Assembly (NCBI RefSeq): GCF_018294505.1 | Contig: NC_057808.1 | Span: 223,651,325 to 223,715,324 of the forward strand | DNA: 64,000 nt | Direction: 5' to 3' | Source of the DNA: Triticum aestivum | Taxonomy: Eukaryota > Streptophyta > Magnoliopsida > Poales > Poaceae | In this document: positions 32,301 to 37,009 of the stretch, one piece after another | Layout of the letters: each line of letters opens with the position of its first letter | Position numbering within the stretch: the stretch's first letter is position 1 | Position numbers and translations under genes: made by a program | Notes under the pieces: generated by a model | The model's input: the letters and a program-made list of their open reading frames with translations, nothing else | Told to the model about the DNA's origin: nothing | Databases searched by the model: none

Positions 32301-34823
32301 CGTCACGCTGTCCTCTCAGGGGCTGGGCTAAGGTCATCTCAATTGCAGGGGTATTTTAGACATCTTATAGTGGGCTCCCCTCGTCAGGGGCAATTCATCA
32401 AACTGCAGGCAAAGGTGTGGCAAATCGTAAGTTACAATGAAAACGAGGGCAAATCCTCAAAGTGCAAGGAAACATGGGGCAAATCCTCAAATTCCCCTTT
32501 TTTTCATAAATGATAAGTGTCACATGTCAGGTGCGTGGCACTCCGGCCCTGACGTTTTTTATGACAATTCCAGTCATGGCAAGGATGGAAAATTCCAGTG
32601 ACACGACAAGTTTCTGTCAAAAAGAAACTGAAGCACGAAAGTTGCCATGCTTGGCAATTAAAGTTGCCATCCTCGCGTCATTAAACTTGTCATAAAAAAC
32701 ATTGAGAGTTGACATGTGCTTGTACCTGACGTGTGGCACTTATTAGGGTCCTTTTTTATTTTTACAAAACCCCTGCCTTCTCTAGTAATTAACCAACAGT
32801 CCACCTTTAGGTGACAAGAATTAAAGTGAAAATCCCTTGATATTTGGGTTAATCAACCTGCAGTCCATCTACAACAAATGCTTTTAAAAAATATTCATAT
32901 CTTTTAAACCCTAACTCCAATTTTAACATGTTATATATGAACTTTGATTAGAAAAATATGTAGAATCTAAATATGATGTTATGTTACCTGTTAACCATTT
33001 TTGCTTTTTAGGGTGCAACCTTAATCAATAGCGCATGATCTGTCTTTTTTCATACCGGCGCCAATCTGGATTGCAAATGAACACCTCAACAAAACCAAAT
33101 TGGAGACGAAAGAAACCATCAATAATCACGCATGCACGCCACGTCAAAACTTCACGGGGGGAATAAGAAAACAGATTTCTCATCTTATGCTGAGAGAGAG
33201 CGACGCCTTAGGATTGACCACATTCAAACGTGTTGTGGTTGTGTGAGCACGGAGGACACCGTCGGCGAGGGTGGGGAGGATAAATGGCAACACATATGGG
33301 ATACCATGGTCAAATAAAGGACCTGGACCTATTGGGGTCTTGAGTCATGGTTATTGGGTTAGGGGCATGTGGTATTTTTTTTCTCCCGTTGCAACGCACG
33401 AGCTCTTTTGCTAGTGCCAACATCATAGCATATGGACGCAGGGAGAGCCGCCGACATGTGCCGGTTCCCTGGTGTCTGGGATGCGTCATTGGTATCATGG
33501 GGTGGAGCGCACATAGTCAGCCCCTGGGGTGTAGCCAAGCTTGGTGAACCTTGTTAACAAATCTCGGTGTCGTGCCTCGTGTGATTGCTCAGTAGATCGA
33601 ATGCGTACCTCGGATTAATTTTAACACCACGTAGGCAAGTCATAGCTGGGTAGGACCTGCGATGAACTACTTATCCACATTTAGGACCTAGATATGCATT
33701 CTCATACTTACGGGACCCAACTGACAGAACTCAAATACTTTCAGGACCTCCGATACCTCTTACTCTAATCTATGCAAATGGAATTGAAATAATTAGACAG
33801 CTTATCCAATTACTTTCTCATTGGTACCCATGGTATTGACGTCATTGGATTGAGTTGCCATACATGATCTTTTCCCTGACCAAGCCATTTATTTTGGTGA
33901 CAAATAATTCAAGAAATTCATAACTAGCGTGACATGGATGCATTCAAATGATTAAGAACCCAACTTGTTCACCAAGCAGTCAAATATGGCTATATTATCA
34001 AAAGAACATGAACCAATATGGCTATTACAGAAAGAGGAATCTTACAATTAATGTTGTTCAGCACCATATATCAATATAGTTGACCTCTGACTTTCTAAAT
34101 GCAGTCACTATGACAGTATGAGTCGTCGCACTATTGTTGAGGTTATATGTGGTAGTTCCTTCTATGACAATTAAATTGATTTCTCTTACCAAGTGGAACC
34201 TTTCTTTTAGATCACTCAAGCTATGGATGGTCTTGAGGCTTTATGGCGTGGAAAATCTGCAGAGTTATATCAGAAAGCACATACAATTGGCTGAACATTT
34301 TGAACAACTTGTACTATCTGACTCAAGATTTGAGGTAAAAGAAGAAATGAACCAATTAATATATATTTAATGAGATTATTAAACTCTCTCGCTGTAGTTT
34401 AAAGGCACATTATAGTTTATTCTTCAGTTGGAAATCTTTATTTTACAAATTTCTTATTTACTTCATTAATTCAGGTTGTGACTCCGAGACTTTTTTCCCT
34501 TGTTTGTTTCCGCCTTCTGCCCCCAACTTCTGAGTATGAGGGTGGTCGTCAACTTAACTATGACCTAATGGATGCCGCTAACTCAAGTGGGAAGATCTTC
34601 ATCTCACATACGGTTGGTTATTAGCAGATCTGTCGATGATCTGGATATCTATTCATGAAGCATAATCCACTGATTTCCTTTATGGTTCCTATTTCAACAG
34701 GTTCTTGCTGGCAAATTTGTCTTGAGATTTGCGGTTGGAGCACCGCTGACAGAGGAGCAACATGTGGATGCCGCTTGGAAGCTCTTGCAAGATGAGGCCA
34801 CCAAGCTCTCAGGAAGTGCGTAG
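2228..34823 (+). CDS. Aromatic-amino-acid decarboxylase / aromatic aldehyde synthase (TYDC/AAS family), 12 exons
   Basis: Group II PLP-dependent decarboxylase acting on tyrosine, phenylalanine, DOPA or tryptophan; family members are cytosolic dimers. Exons: 2228-2329, 3281-3353, 3469-3699, 7989-8152, 8353-8493, 16117-16176, 16741-16905, 17034-17090, 18977-19041, 34211-34334, 34475-34612, 34701-34823. They sum to 1443 nt (480 aa plus TAG), close to the usual 490-520 aa, with no internal stop and matching phases. Landmarks: [12 protein letters not shown] near residue 20, [12 protein letters not shown] in exon 3, [12 protein letters not shown] (138-149), [10 protein letters not shown] with PLP-stacking His182, [10 protein letters not shown] with Asp266, and NMNAHKW with Schiff-base Lys298. 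The loop motif NPEFLKN has Phe327 where decarboxylases have Tyr, which predicts an aldehyde-forming (decarboxylation-deamination) activity. Gly349 precedes RRFR. The start at 2228 is the first unambiguous in-frame ATG of the conserved block; see the findings for a possibly lost upstream start and a GC splice donor. Closest remembered homologues are the rice and Arabidopsis TYDC/AAS proteins; substrate is not determinable here. Confidence 0.9.
2330..3280 (+). other. Intron 1 with GC donor
   Basis: Intron of 951 bases beginning GCACGA and ending TTCATTGCAG. No transposon recognised inside. Confidence 0.7.
3281..3353 (+). CDS. TYDC/AAS exon 2 (aa 35-59, split codon)
   Basis: Preceded by acceptor TTCATTGCAG and followed by donor GTGATC. 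Encodes [24 protein letters not shown] and leaves one base of the next Asp codon. Confidence 0.9.
3469..3699 (+). CDS. TYDC/AAS exon 3 (aa 59-136, split codons)
   Basis: Acceptor ATGCCCAG, donor GTAAGAATG. Encodes the substrate-pocket region, including [35 protein letters not shown] and [19 protein letters not shown]. The phases at both ends match exons 2 and 4. Confidence 0.93.
4009..4143 (+). mobile_element. 5'-truncated Au-type SINE
   Basis: Contains the Pol III B-box GGTTCGAGTCC at 4012-4022 and the body typical of Au SINEs (GTGGTCGGACCCTTCCCCGG). It ends in a T-run before GTCTGG. A perfect 15-bp target-site duplication, GTCTGGTCTAGTTTT, lies at 3994-4008 and 4144-4158. The A-box half is missing, so it is truncated. 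Confidence 0.85.
4301..5797 (-). mobile_element. RTE-type LINE, 5'-truncated, antisense, split by an L1-type tail
   Basis: Minus-strand coding reads as the carboxyl part of a plant RTE reverse transcriptase polyprotein ([44 protein letters not shown] near 5450-5700). It resumes at 4370-4450 with [19 protein letters not shown] and a stop. The 3' end shows the signature CAACTTGTTTGGGACTAAAG in reverse near 4301-4325. The 5' part including most of the RT is absent. Confidence 0.8.
4716..5467 (+). mobile_element. 5'-truncated L1-type LINE 3' tail inserted in the RTE LINE
   Basis: GC-rich segment ending GCGGGGCGAAAGCC, then TTTTTGGT and an A-rich tail, typical of Triticeae L1-type LINE 3' ends. 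It is flanked by AACATG at 4710-4715 and 5468-5473, and it interrupts the RTE reading frame exactly there. No coding domain was recognised in the insert. Confidence 0.6.
5825..7378 (+). mobile_element. Solo LTR of a Sirevirus-like Copia element
   Basis: Starts TGTAAGGGCATAT and ends GATCCTTTCA, with a perfect 5-bp duplication GTAGC at 5820-5824 and 7379-7383. It matches the 5' LTR at 55386-56734 over most of its length (TTGATGACAATG near the start, GGGAGCCTCCAATTAAG and GCCTATTCACCCCC near the end). No internal region lies beside it, so LTR-LTR recombination is inferred. It is longer than the sister LTR (1554 versus 1349) because of an expanded palindrome array. Confidence 0.9.
6150..6597. 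repeat. Dispersed array of about 17 AGCGGTAGTACCGCT near-palindromes inside the solo LTR
   Basis: The 15-base unit has 7-base inverted arms around a central base. By eye about 17 intact or one-mismatch copies occur at irregular spacing of roughly 15-45 bases. The sister LTR at 55386 holds only a few copies. Confidence 0.85.
7384..7785 (+). other. Intron 3 remnant without recognised feature
   Basis: Intronic DNA between the solo LTR and the Stowaway. Nothing recognised. Confidence 0.4.
7786..7866. mobile_element. Stowaway MITE
   Basis: 81 bases with inverted ends CTCCCTCCATAAAGAAATAT and the matching AAATTTCTTTACAGAGGGAG type end. The left flank is TA; the right flank is decayed to TG. Confidence 0.85.
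7989..8152 (+). CDS. TYDC/AAS exon 4 (aa 136-190)
   Basis: Acceptor CTTTGCAG, donor GTATCC. Encodes [20 protein letters not shown] and then [12 protein letters not shown]. The His of THSA (residue 182) is the family's PLP-stacking histidine. Confidence 0.93.
8353..8493 (+). CDS. TYDC/AAS exon 5 (aa 191-237)
   Basis: Begins [16 protein letters not shown] and ends [10 protein letters not shown] before donor GTAAGC. The acceptor is GTTGAAG at 8352. A second AG at 8359 would shift the frame, so 8352 is chosen from homology. Confidence 0.88.
8769..8918. mobile_element. Stowaway MITE (150 bp)
   Basis: Inverted ends CTCCCTCCGTTCACAAATAT and ATATTTACGAACGAAGGGAG, TA duplicated on both sides. It lies in intron 5, just after exon 5. 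Confidence 0.9.
9396..9522 (-). repeat. 3' LTR of Copia element 1
   Basis: 127 bases, ending TCTAACA. The first base is mutated from T to G relative to the other LTR. Confidence 0.92.
9536..13878 (-). pseudogene. gag-pol of Copia element 1, three point lesions
   Basis: Order from 13878 leftward: gag with zinc knuckle [14 protein letters not shown], protease ([12 protein letters not shown]), integrase (HRLGH with C-x2-C, then DVWG, DSAGEY and ERKH of the DDE triad), and reverse transcriptase with [11 protein letters not shown] plus RNase H. Compared with the related element at 22389, it has a nonsense TAG at 12280-12282 in place of Trp, a one-base deletion near 11018-11020 before the RT, and a second TAG at 9617-9619 in place of Gln near the RNase H end. 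It therefore cannot make a full polyprotein. Confidence 0.9.
13879..14400 (-). other. GC-rich untranslated leader of Copia element 1
   Basis: Between PBS and gag start. Strongly GC-rich with GCGCGG-type repeats. Long open frames here arise from composition. Confidence 0.6.
14401..14527 (-). repeat. 5' LTR of Copia element 1
   Basis: 127 bases, TGTTGGATAAG to CATCTAACA. The adjacent sequence ACTGATACCA is the complement of the primer-binding site. Confidence 0.92.
14681..14811. mobile_element. Tourist/Harbinger-like MITE
   Basis: About 131 bases with inverted ends AGGCCTTGTTCGGTT and AACTGAACAAAGGCCT and an internal GGGGATTAAATCC-type near-palindrome. TTA and TAA trinucleotides at the edges fit the TWA target preference. 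Confidence 0.65.
14810..14959. repeat. 150-bp duplication, left copy
   Basis: Runs from CTAAAGGCAGTGG to CGATGACCTA and matches 15042-15191 with only a few mismatches. The pair flanks an RTE tail. Confidence 0.9.
14960..15041 (-). mobile_element. RTE LINE 3' tail with (CAA)n
   Basis: 82 bases beginning with a (CAA) run, followed by the RTE 3' end (CCTTTAGTCCCAAACAAGTT) in reverse orientation. Extremely 5'-truncated. Confidence 0.8.
15042..15191. repeat. 150-bp duplication, right copy
   Basis: Second copy of the 14810-14959 segment, ending CGATGACCTA before TGACCAAG. Confidence 0.9.
15192..15411 (-). mobile_element. Fragment of a Copia LTR (BARE/WIS-like terminus), antisense
   Basis: The reverse complement starts TGTTGGGAATATGCCCTATA and continues as GGCAATAATAAATG, the terminus shared by BARE/WIS-related LTRs. 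The body then diverges from the Angela-type LTR at 41168. Truncated, with no partner LTR. Confidence 0.55.
15412..15655 (-). pseudogene. LINE reverse transcriptase fragment, antisense
   Basis: Minus-strand reading contains [19 protein letters not shown], then a CRFFWAS and CKIAWSEIC block, matching the L1-type RT carboxyl segment. Abuts the LTR fragment. Decayed and isolated. Confidence 0.65.
15656..16116 (+). other. Intron 5 remnant
   Basis: AT-rich intronic sequence before exon 6. No feature recognised. Confidence 0.4.
16117..16176 (+). CDS. TYDC/AAS exon 6 (aa 238-257)
   Basis: Sixty-base exon encoding [20 protein letters not shown], with acceptor TTGTTTCAG and donor GTGTTT. It is separated from exon 5 by 7.6 kb because of the Copia insertion and other repeats. 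Confidence 0.9.
16177..16740 (+). other. Intron 6
   Basis: 564 bases, GT-AG, AT-rich. No transposon recognised. Confidence 0.7.
16741..16905 (+). CDS. TYDC/AAS exon 7 (aa 258-312), PLP-lysine exon
   Basis: Acceptor TTTTTGGTAG, donor GTAAGC. Encodes [20 protein letters not shown], with Asp266 that pairs with the pyridine nitrogen. It then encodes [20 protein letters not shown] with the Schiff-base Lys298 (AAA at 16861-16863). Confidence 0.95.
17034..17090 (+). CDS. TYDC/AAS exon 8 (aa 313-331), catalytic loop
   Basis: Encodes [19 protein letters not shown]. Phe327 in NPEFLKN takes the place of the catalytic-loop Tyr of decarboxylases. Acceptor AACGAACAG, donor GTTAAG. Confidence 0.92.
17091..18976 (+). 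other. Intron 8
   Basis: 1886 bases, GT-AG. Near 17570-17650 it contains a duplicated phrase AAGTCCTAAAAGTGGATAAG (twice, 38 bases apart), which also resembles in inverted form sequence at 33640-33770. No coding capacity. Confidence 0.6.
18977..19041 (+). CDS. TYDC/AAS exon 9 (aa 332-353, split codon)
   Basis: Encodes [20 protein letters not shown] and then F plus two bases of an Arg codon. Acceptor ACATTTTCAG, donor GTGAAATC. The next exon lies 15.2 kb downstream, behind the intron 9 transposon nest. Confidence 0.93.
19113..19193. mobile_element. Stowaway MITE (81 bp)
   Basis: Near-perfect hairpin with ends CTCCCTCTGTCCTAAAATAT and ATATTATGGGACGGAGGGAG, and TA on both sides. Lies just after exon 9. 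Confidence 0.92.
19196..19633 (+). other. Intron 9 sequence before the transposon nest
   Basis: No feature beyond a C-run near 19503-19520. Confidence 0.4.
19639..20016 (+). repeat. 5' LTR of the old LTR element
   Basis: About 378 bases. Includes a 22-base tandem duplication (CTATATCATGTGGGG twice) absent from the other LTR, and it preserves the uninterrupted sequence GTAACCTATGCCAACAT at the site where the sister LTR received the Helitron. Confidence 0.8.
20017..20757 (+). other. Non-coding interior of the old LTR element, left part
   Basis: Downstream of the PBS. Rich in CGGTCTT phrases (20480-20590) and imperfect repeats around ACCAGAATTCAGA. No gag or pol. Confidence 0.5.
20780..22388 (+). 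pseudogene. LINE endonuclease carboxyl end and RT amino part
   Basis: Endonuclease motifs [15 protein letters not shown] (near 20790) and SDHVPLV (near 21050) are in one frame. The RT ([43 protein letters not shown]) is in another, so a frameshift lies near 21250-21300. The Copia insertion follows directly after the RQGDP block. Confidence 0.9.
22389..22530 (-). repeat. 3' LTR of Copia element 2
   Basis: 142 bases, TGTTAGGAAAATATG to ATAACTCTAACA, identical by eye to the other LTR. A G-rich polypurine tract on the minus strand follows. Confidence 0.94.
22549..26936 (-). pseudogene. gag-pol of Copia element 2, nearly intact, one frameshift
   Basis: From ATG at 26936: gag with [18 protein letters not shown], protease [12 protein letters not shown], integrase ([12 protein letters not shown]-x2-C, DVWG, DSAGEY, ERKH), with an 859-codon open frame to 24357. 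The RT ([27 protein letters not shown]) and RNase H are in a second 600-codon frame (24351-22549). The frames differ, so one indel lies near 24350-24400 in the Ser/Pro-rich linker. Everything else is open, so this copy decayed only recently. Confidence 0.92.
26937..27418 (-). other. GC-rich leader of Copia element 2
   Basis: Between PBS and gag start, with tandem-like phrases (GATCCACACGGCG at least three times). No real coding signal. Confidence 0.55.
27419..27560 (-). repeat. 5' LTR of Copia element 2
   Basis: 142 bases. Primer-binding site complement lies just to its left. Confidence 0.94.
27566..29125 (+). pseudogene. LINE RT carboxyl part and zinc-binding domain
   Basis: Starts at [12 protein letters not shown] (YADD catalytic box), continues through [19 protein letters not shown], and ends with a zf-RVT region containing [17 protein letters not shown] (C-x2-C-x7-H-x4-C). 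Open to the natural stop TAG at 29123-29125. The upstream half is on the other side of Copia element 2. Confidence 0.92.
29265..30967 (+). other. Non-coding interior of the old LTR element, right part
   Basis: Contains a duplicated GGAGAAGCTACAACAACAAA phrase (29543-29595) and CGGTC-rich sequence. It ends in a purine-rich CAAGGTGGCGAGAATA stretch before the 3' LTR. No pol domain. Confidence 0.5.
31234..32497. mobile_element. Pack-MULE-like TIR element with GC-rich cargo, inside the Helitron
   Basis: Terminal inverted repeats of roughly 85-170 bases: GGGCAATTTGAGGATTTGCC on the left and its reverse complement GGCAAATCCTCAAATTCCCC on the right, with further matching blocks inside. The core (31480-32330) is markedly GC-rich compared with its surroundings, as in captured exons. 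An open frame spans 31378-32121 without recognisable domain. Target duplications lie in T-runs and cannot be defined. Confidence 0.55.
32512..32747. mobile_element. Small TIR element (MITE) inside the Helitron
   Basis: Inverted ends ATAAGTGTCACATGTCAGGT and ACCTGACGTGTGGCACTTAT. Internal GTTGCCAT phrases, no coding. Confidence 0.55.
33632..34210 (+). other. End of intron 9
   Basis: AT-rich intronic sequence before exon 10. The first 130 bases resemble, in inverted orientation, a stretch of intron 8 (17560-17650). Confidence 0.5.
34211..34334 (+). CDS. TYDC/AAS exon 10 (aa 353-394)
   Basis: The first base completes the split Arg codon. It continues [20 protein letters not shown] and ends LVLSDSRFE. 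Acceptor TTTCTTTTAG, donor GTAAAAG. Confidence 0.94.
34475..34612 (+). CDS. TYDC/AAS exon 11 (aa 395-440)
   Basis: Begins [17 protein letters not shown] and ends [11 protein letters not shown]. Acceptor TTAATTCAG, donor GTTGGT. Forty-six codons in phase 0. Confidence 0.93.
34701..34823 (+). CDS. TYDC/AAS exon 12 and stop (aa 441-480)
   Basis: Encodes [19 protein letters not shown] through [14 protein letters not shown], followed by TAG at 34821-34823. Acceptor ATTTCAACAG. This is the normal carboxyl end of the family. Confidence 0.94.
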   Translation, partial: VLAGKFVLRFAVGAPLTEEQHVDAAWKLLQDEATKLSGSA

Positions 34824-35488
34824 GTTATTATAATGGCAATTGCTCATTGATTAAGCTGTACTGTTCATGACTATTAGGCCGCGCTTGGTATGGTTGTAAT
34901 TCGATACAGGTGTATTTAACTTCCGGGTGTAACTTACCGGTCTAGAGCTATTTTCAGCTCGAAACCAAAACGACCGGCGGAGACCTGTATATTTTACAAG
35001 GGTATTCAGATGGAAAACGAGAATCCAAACAGGGACTTATCATGATAAGCTTTTACAGCTGCTCAAACAGTTTTTGAAAGAAGCTTGGACAGTTGAAATA
35101 CGAAACTACTATATGCATACTATCCTTCCTCGTCATGTTAAATCCAATGCTCTACTGAACTTTCATTCCATGCGCCAACGGCTTGATTTGGCGTATTGGA
35201 TAAGAACCAGACAGGAAAATCCTTGGAATAATATTAACCCCCATATTAGTCCGAAACTGAGCACATTAGTTTGACCTGGGAGCAGTTATTGCGATAGTCC
35301 AGCTACCTAACCACCCTAAAATTGACCAAATTCAAATTTTGGTTTATAACTTATTGTTGTGGTAGAGGAGGATCATTACGTTGTGTGTTAATGGCATGTA
35401 GAAGATAGCATGATATACATTCGACTTTGACGCAAAATGGAGTTCTATGTTTCTTGACGCATCTGCGGAGCAGAACATGACACATATA
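34824..35488. other. 3' flank of the TYDC/AAS gene with a possible small MITE
   Basis: Probable 3' UTR. A segment near 34877-35037 starts GGCCGCGCTTGGTATGG and ends GAATCCAAACAGGGAC, a decayed inverted pair typical of Harbinger-like MITEs. No polyadenylation signal could be chosen. Confidence 0.4.
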
Positions 35489-35647
35489 CTTCCTCCGTTC
35501 CTAAATGTAAGTCTTTATAGAGATTTCACTAGGTGGACTACATACGGAGCAAAATGAATGAATCCACACTTAAAATGCATCTATATACATTCGTATGTAG
35601 TTCATAGAGAAATCTCTACAAAGACTTATATTTAGGAACGGAGGAAG
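35489..35647. mobile_element. Stowaway MITE (Athos-like, 159 bp)
   Basis: Ends CTTCCTCCGTTCCTAAATGT and its complement TATTTAGGAACGGAGGAAG, TA on both sides (35487-35488, 35648-35649). Long hairpin. Confidence 0.93.
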
Positions 35648-35849
35648 TATTTGACATGCATCGTCCATGGAATATTTGATTTGATGGGCACCTGTGTTTC
35701 TTTACGTTCATGTGCTGGTTTAAACAATGTTGGCTATATGCATATTCCAGAAAAGGGTGCGGGTTTAGAGAATGTTGGCTCAAACTGTAGAATGTAAAAC
35801 CTTGTAGATCGCTAAACATATTTTGTTTGGAGGGATATTGATGTTTTTT

Positions 35850-36943
35850 TAAAAGAAAAGGTAGATCTTGTTTTACCTTATGCATTCAAAACGGCCGGAG
35901 CCCGAATGACCAAGGTCATTTTACATGAAGGCGATGTAAGCGCTGCCCTGAGTGTGCAGTAGGCCATCGCCAAGCCTGAAGGGAAACAGGAAGAAGAGAA
36001 GAAGGAAAAAAAAGGGGTGTGTGTGGGGTGGGGGGGGGGGATTTCTGCGCAACTAGACTTGCGTCATTACATCAGCCCAAGTAGTTAGAAGTTCCTTTGC
36101 ATTCTCTGCTAGTGACTCGCAGTCACCAGAGCATGAAAAGTTCCGCAATCTCGTTAAGAACCTTCCTGCCCGTCCAGAGGTTGTTATGGAAGACTTGTGC
36201 ATTCCTAGCATGCCAAAGTGCCACTGTGCATGCTGCGAAGAAGATGTTCCAAAGCGCGCCATATGCCTCCCGCGCCACTACAGAAGCCAGGAGGTCTTTT
36301 GCAGTTGCGGTGGAGGTTGCAGGTTCCAGAAGGTCGGCTTTGGCCCACACGACTTGGGCAAGCTTGCATCTGAGTAGGATATGATGCATGGTCTCAGCTG
36401 CTGGGCATAGATCACATCCATTGTGTTTGACAACCCTTGTCCATTGCTTCCTCGGCATGTTGTCTCTCGCATTGTGCCTGTCTCTGAGGGCTATCCAAAG
36501 GAAGACGCGGTGTCGTTTGGGTATGATTCTGTCCCAGACGAAGGGAGCCGATGGGCAGTCCATCCCTCTGAAGGTGAGCAGCTTATAAAAGTATGTCGTT
36601 GATATCTTGTTGTCAAAAGCCACTGGCCGTTTGGTGTCTGATCTATCAGCATTCAGTGAGATATTGCTTAGCAGGCCGTTGAGTGCCTCCAGCTCTTGCA
36701 GCGTCGTGTGGGAGAGATTGGGGTGTAGTTGCATCATCCAGTGACCATTGGAGTACTGGGAGGCGATAGTGCAAAGCTTTGATGTGGAGAAGGTGAAAAG
36801 GGTCGGAAAAGAGTGGATGAGCCGGCCACCTTCCATCCAAAGATCAAACCAGAATGAAATTTTTGTGCCATCTCCGAGTTCACATCTTGTAGACTGTAGA
36901 ACTAGCTGGAGAGAAGACTTGAGGCAGTGCCATATTGCAGTGT
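35850..36943 (-). pseudogene. LINE carboxyl-terminal fragment (zinc-binding region), antisense
   Basis: Minus-strand frame 36956-36123 encodes the end of a plant LINE ORF2: GDGTKISFWFDLWMEGG, FVWDRIIPKRHRVFLWIAL, then a CDLCPAAETMHHILLRC zinc motif (C-x2-C-x7-H-x4-C). A T-run near 35835 may be the reversed poly-A. The RT domain is missing and the fragment stops at a palindromic junction. Confidence 0.85.
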
Positions 36944-37009
36944 CGGTACTGTGCACTGTGATGGGTATTGTCTATCACACGACAATACCCATCACAGTGC
37001 ACAGTACCG
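36944..37009. repeat. Perfect 29-bp inverted repeat, 8-base loop, at a transposon junction
   Basis: Arms 36944-36972 and 36981-37009 are exact reverse complements (CGGTACTGTGCACTGTGATG at the left start) around TATCACAC. LINE coding ends on one side and Gypsy coding on the other. Confidence 0.95.

Larger units (their letters stand above)
31109..33414 (+). mobile_element. Non-autonomous Helitron
   Basis: 2306 bases starting TCTATACCTAGTAATAAA and ending GCTCTTTTGCTAG, inserted between A31108 and T33415. A hairpin-forming CCCGTTGCAACGCACGAG lies at 33385-33402, just before the CTAG end. The sister LTR reads straight through the same site without the insert. No Rep/helicase coding. Confidence 0.92.
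19639..33626 (+). mobile_element. Old non-coding LTR retrotransposon hosting the intron 9 nest
   Basis: LTRs at 19639-20016 and 30968-33626 (the latter split by the Helitron) share TTGGACTCTGAGTCGTA, GTCCTTGTAGGACACTTGTA and GGTGAACCTTGTTAACAAAT. The flanks CCATG (19634-19638) and CCACG (33627-33631) fit a 5-bp duplication with one change. A PBS-like GTATCAGAGCGAGG follows the 5' LTR. Without later insertions the interior is about 2.4 kb and has no gag or pol, so this was probably a non-autonomous element. The LTRs are clearly diverged, so it is the oldest layer. Confidence 0.8.
30968..33626 (+). repeat. 3' LTR of the old LTR element, split by a Helitron
   Basis: LTR pieces 30968-31108 and 33415-33626 (353 bases together) match the 5' LTR on each side of the Helitron. 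Confidence 0.82.

Noticed and set aside
36097..36588. Plus-strand frames over the LINE fragment
   Set aside because: Shadows of the antisense zinc-binding region, which carries clear motifs.
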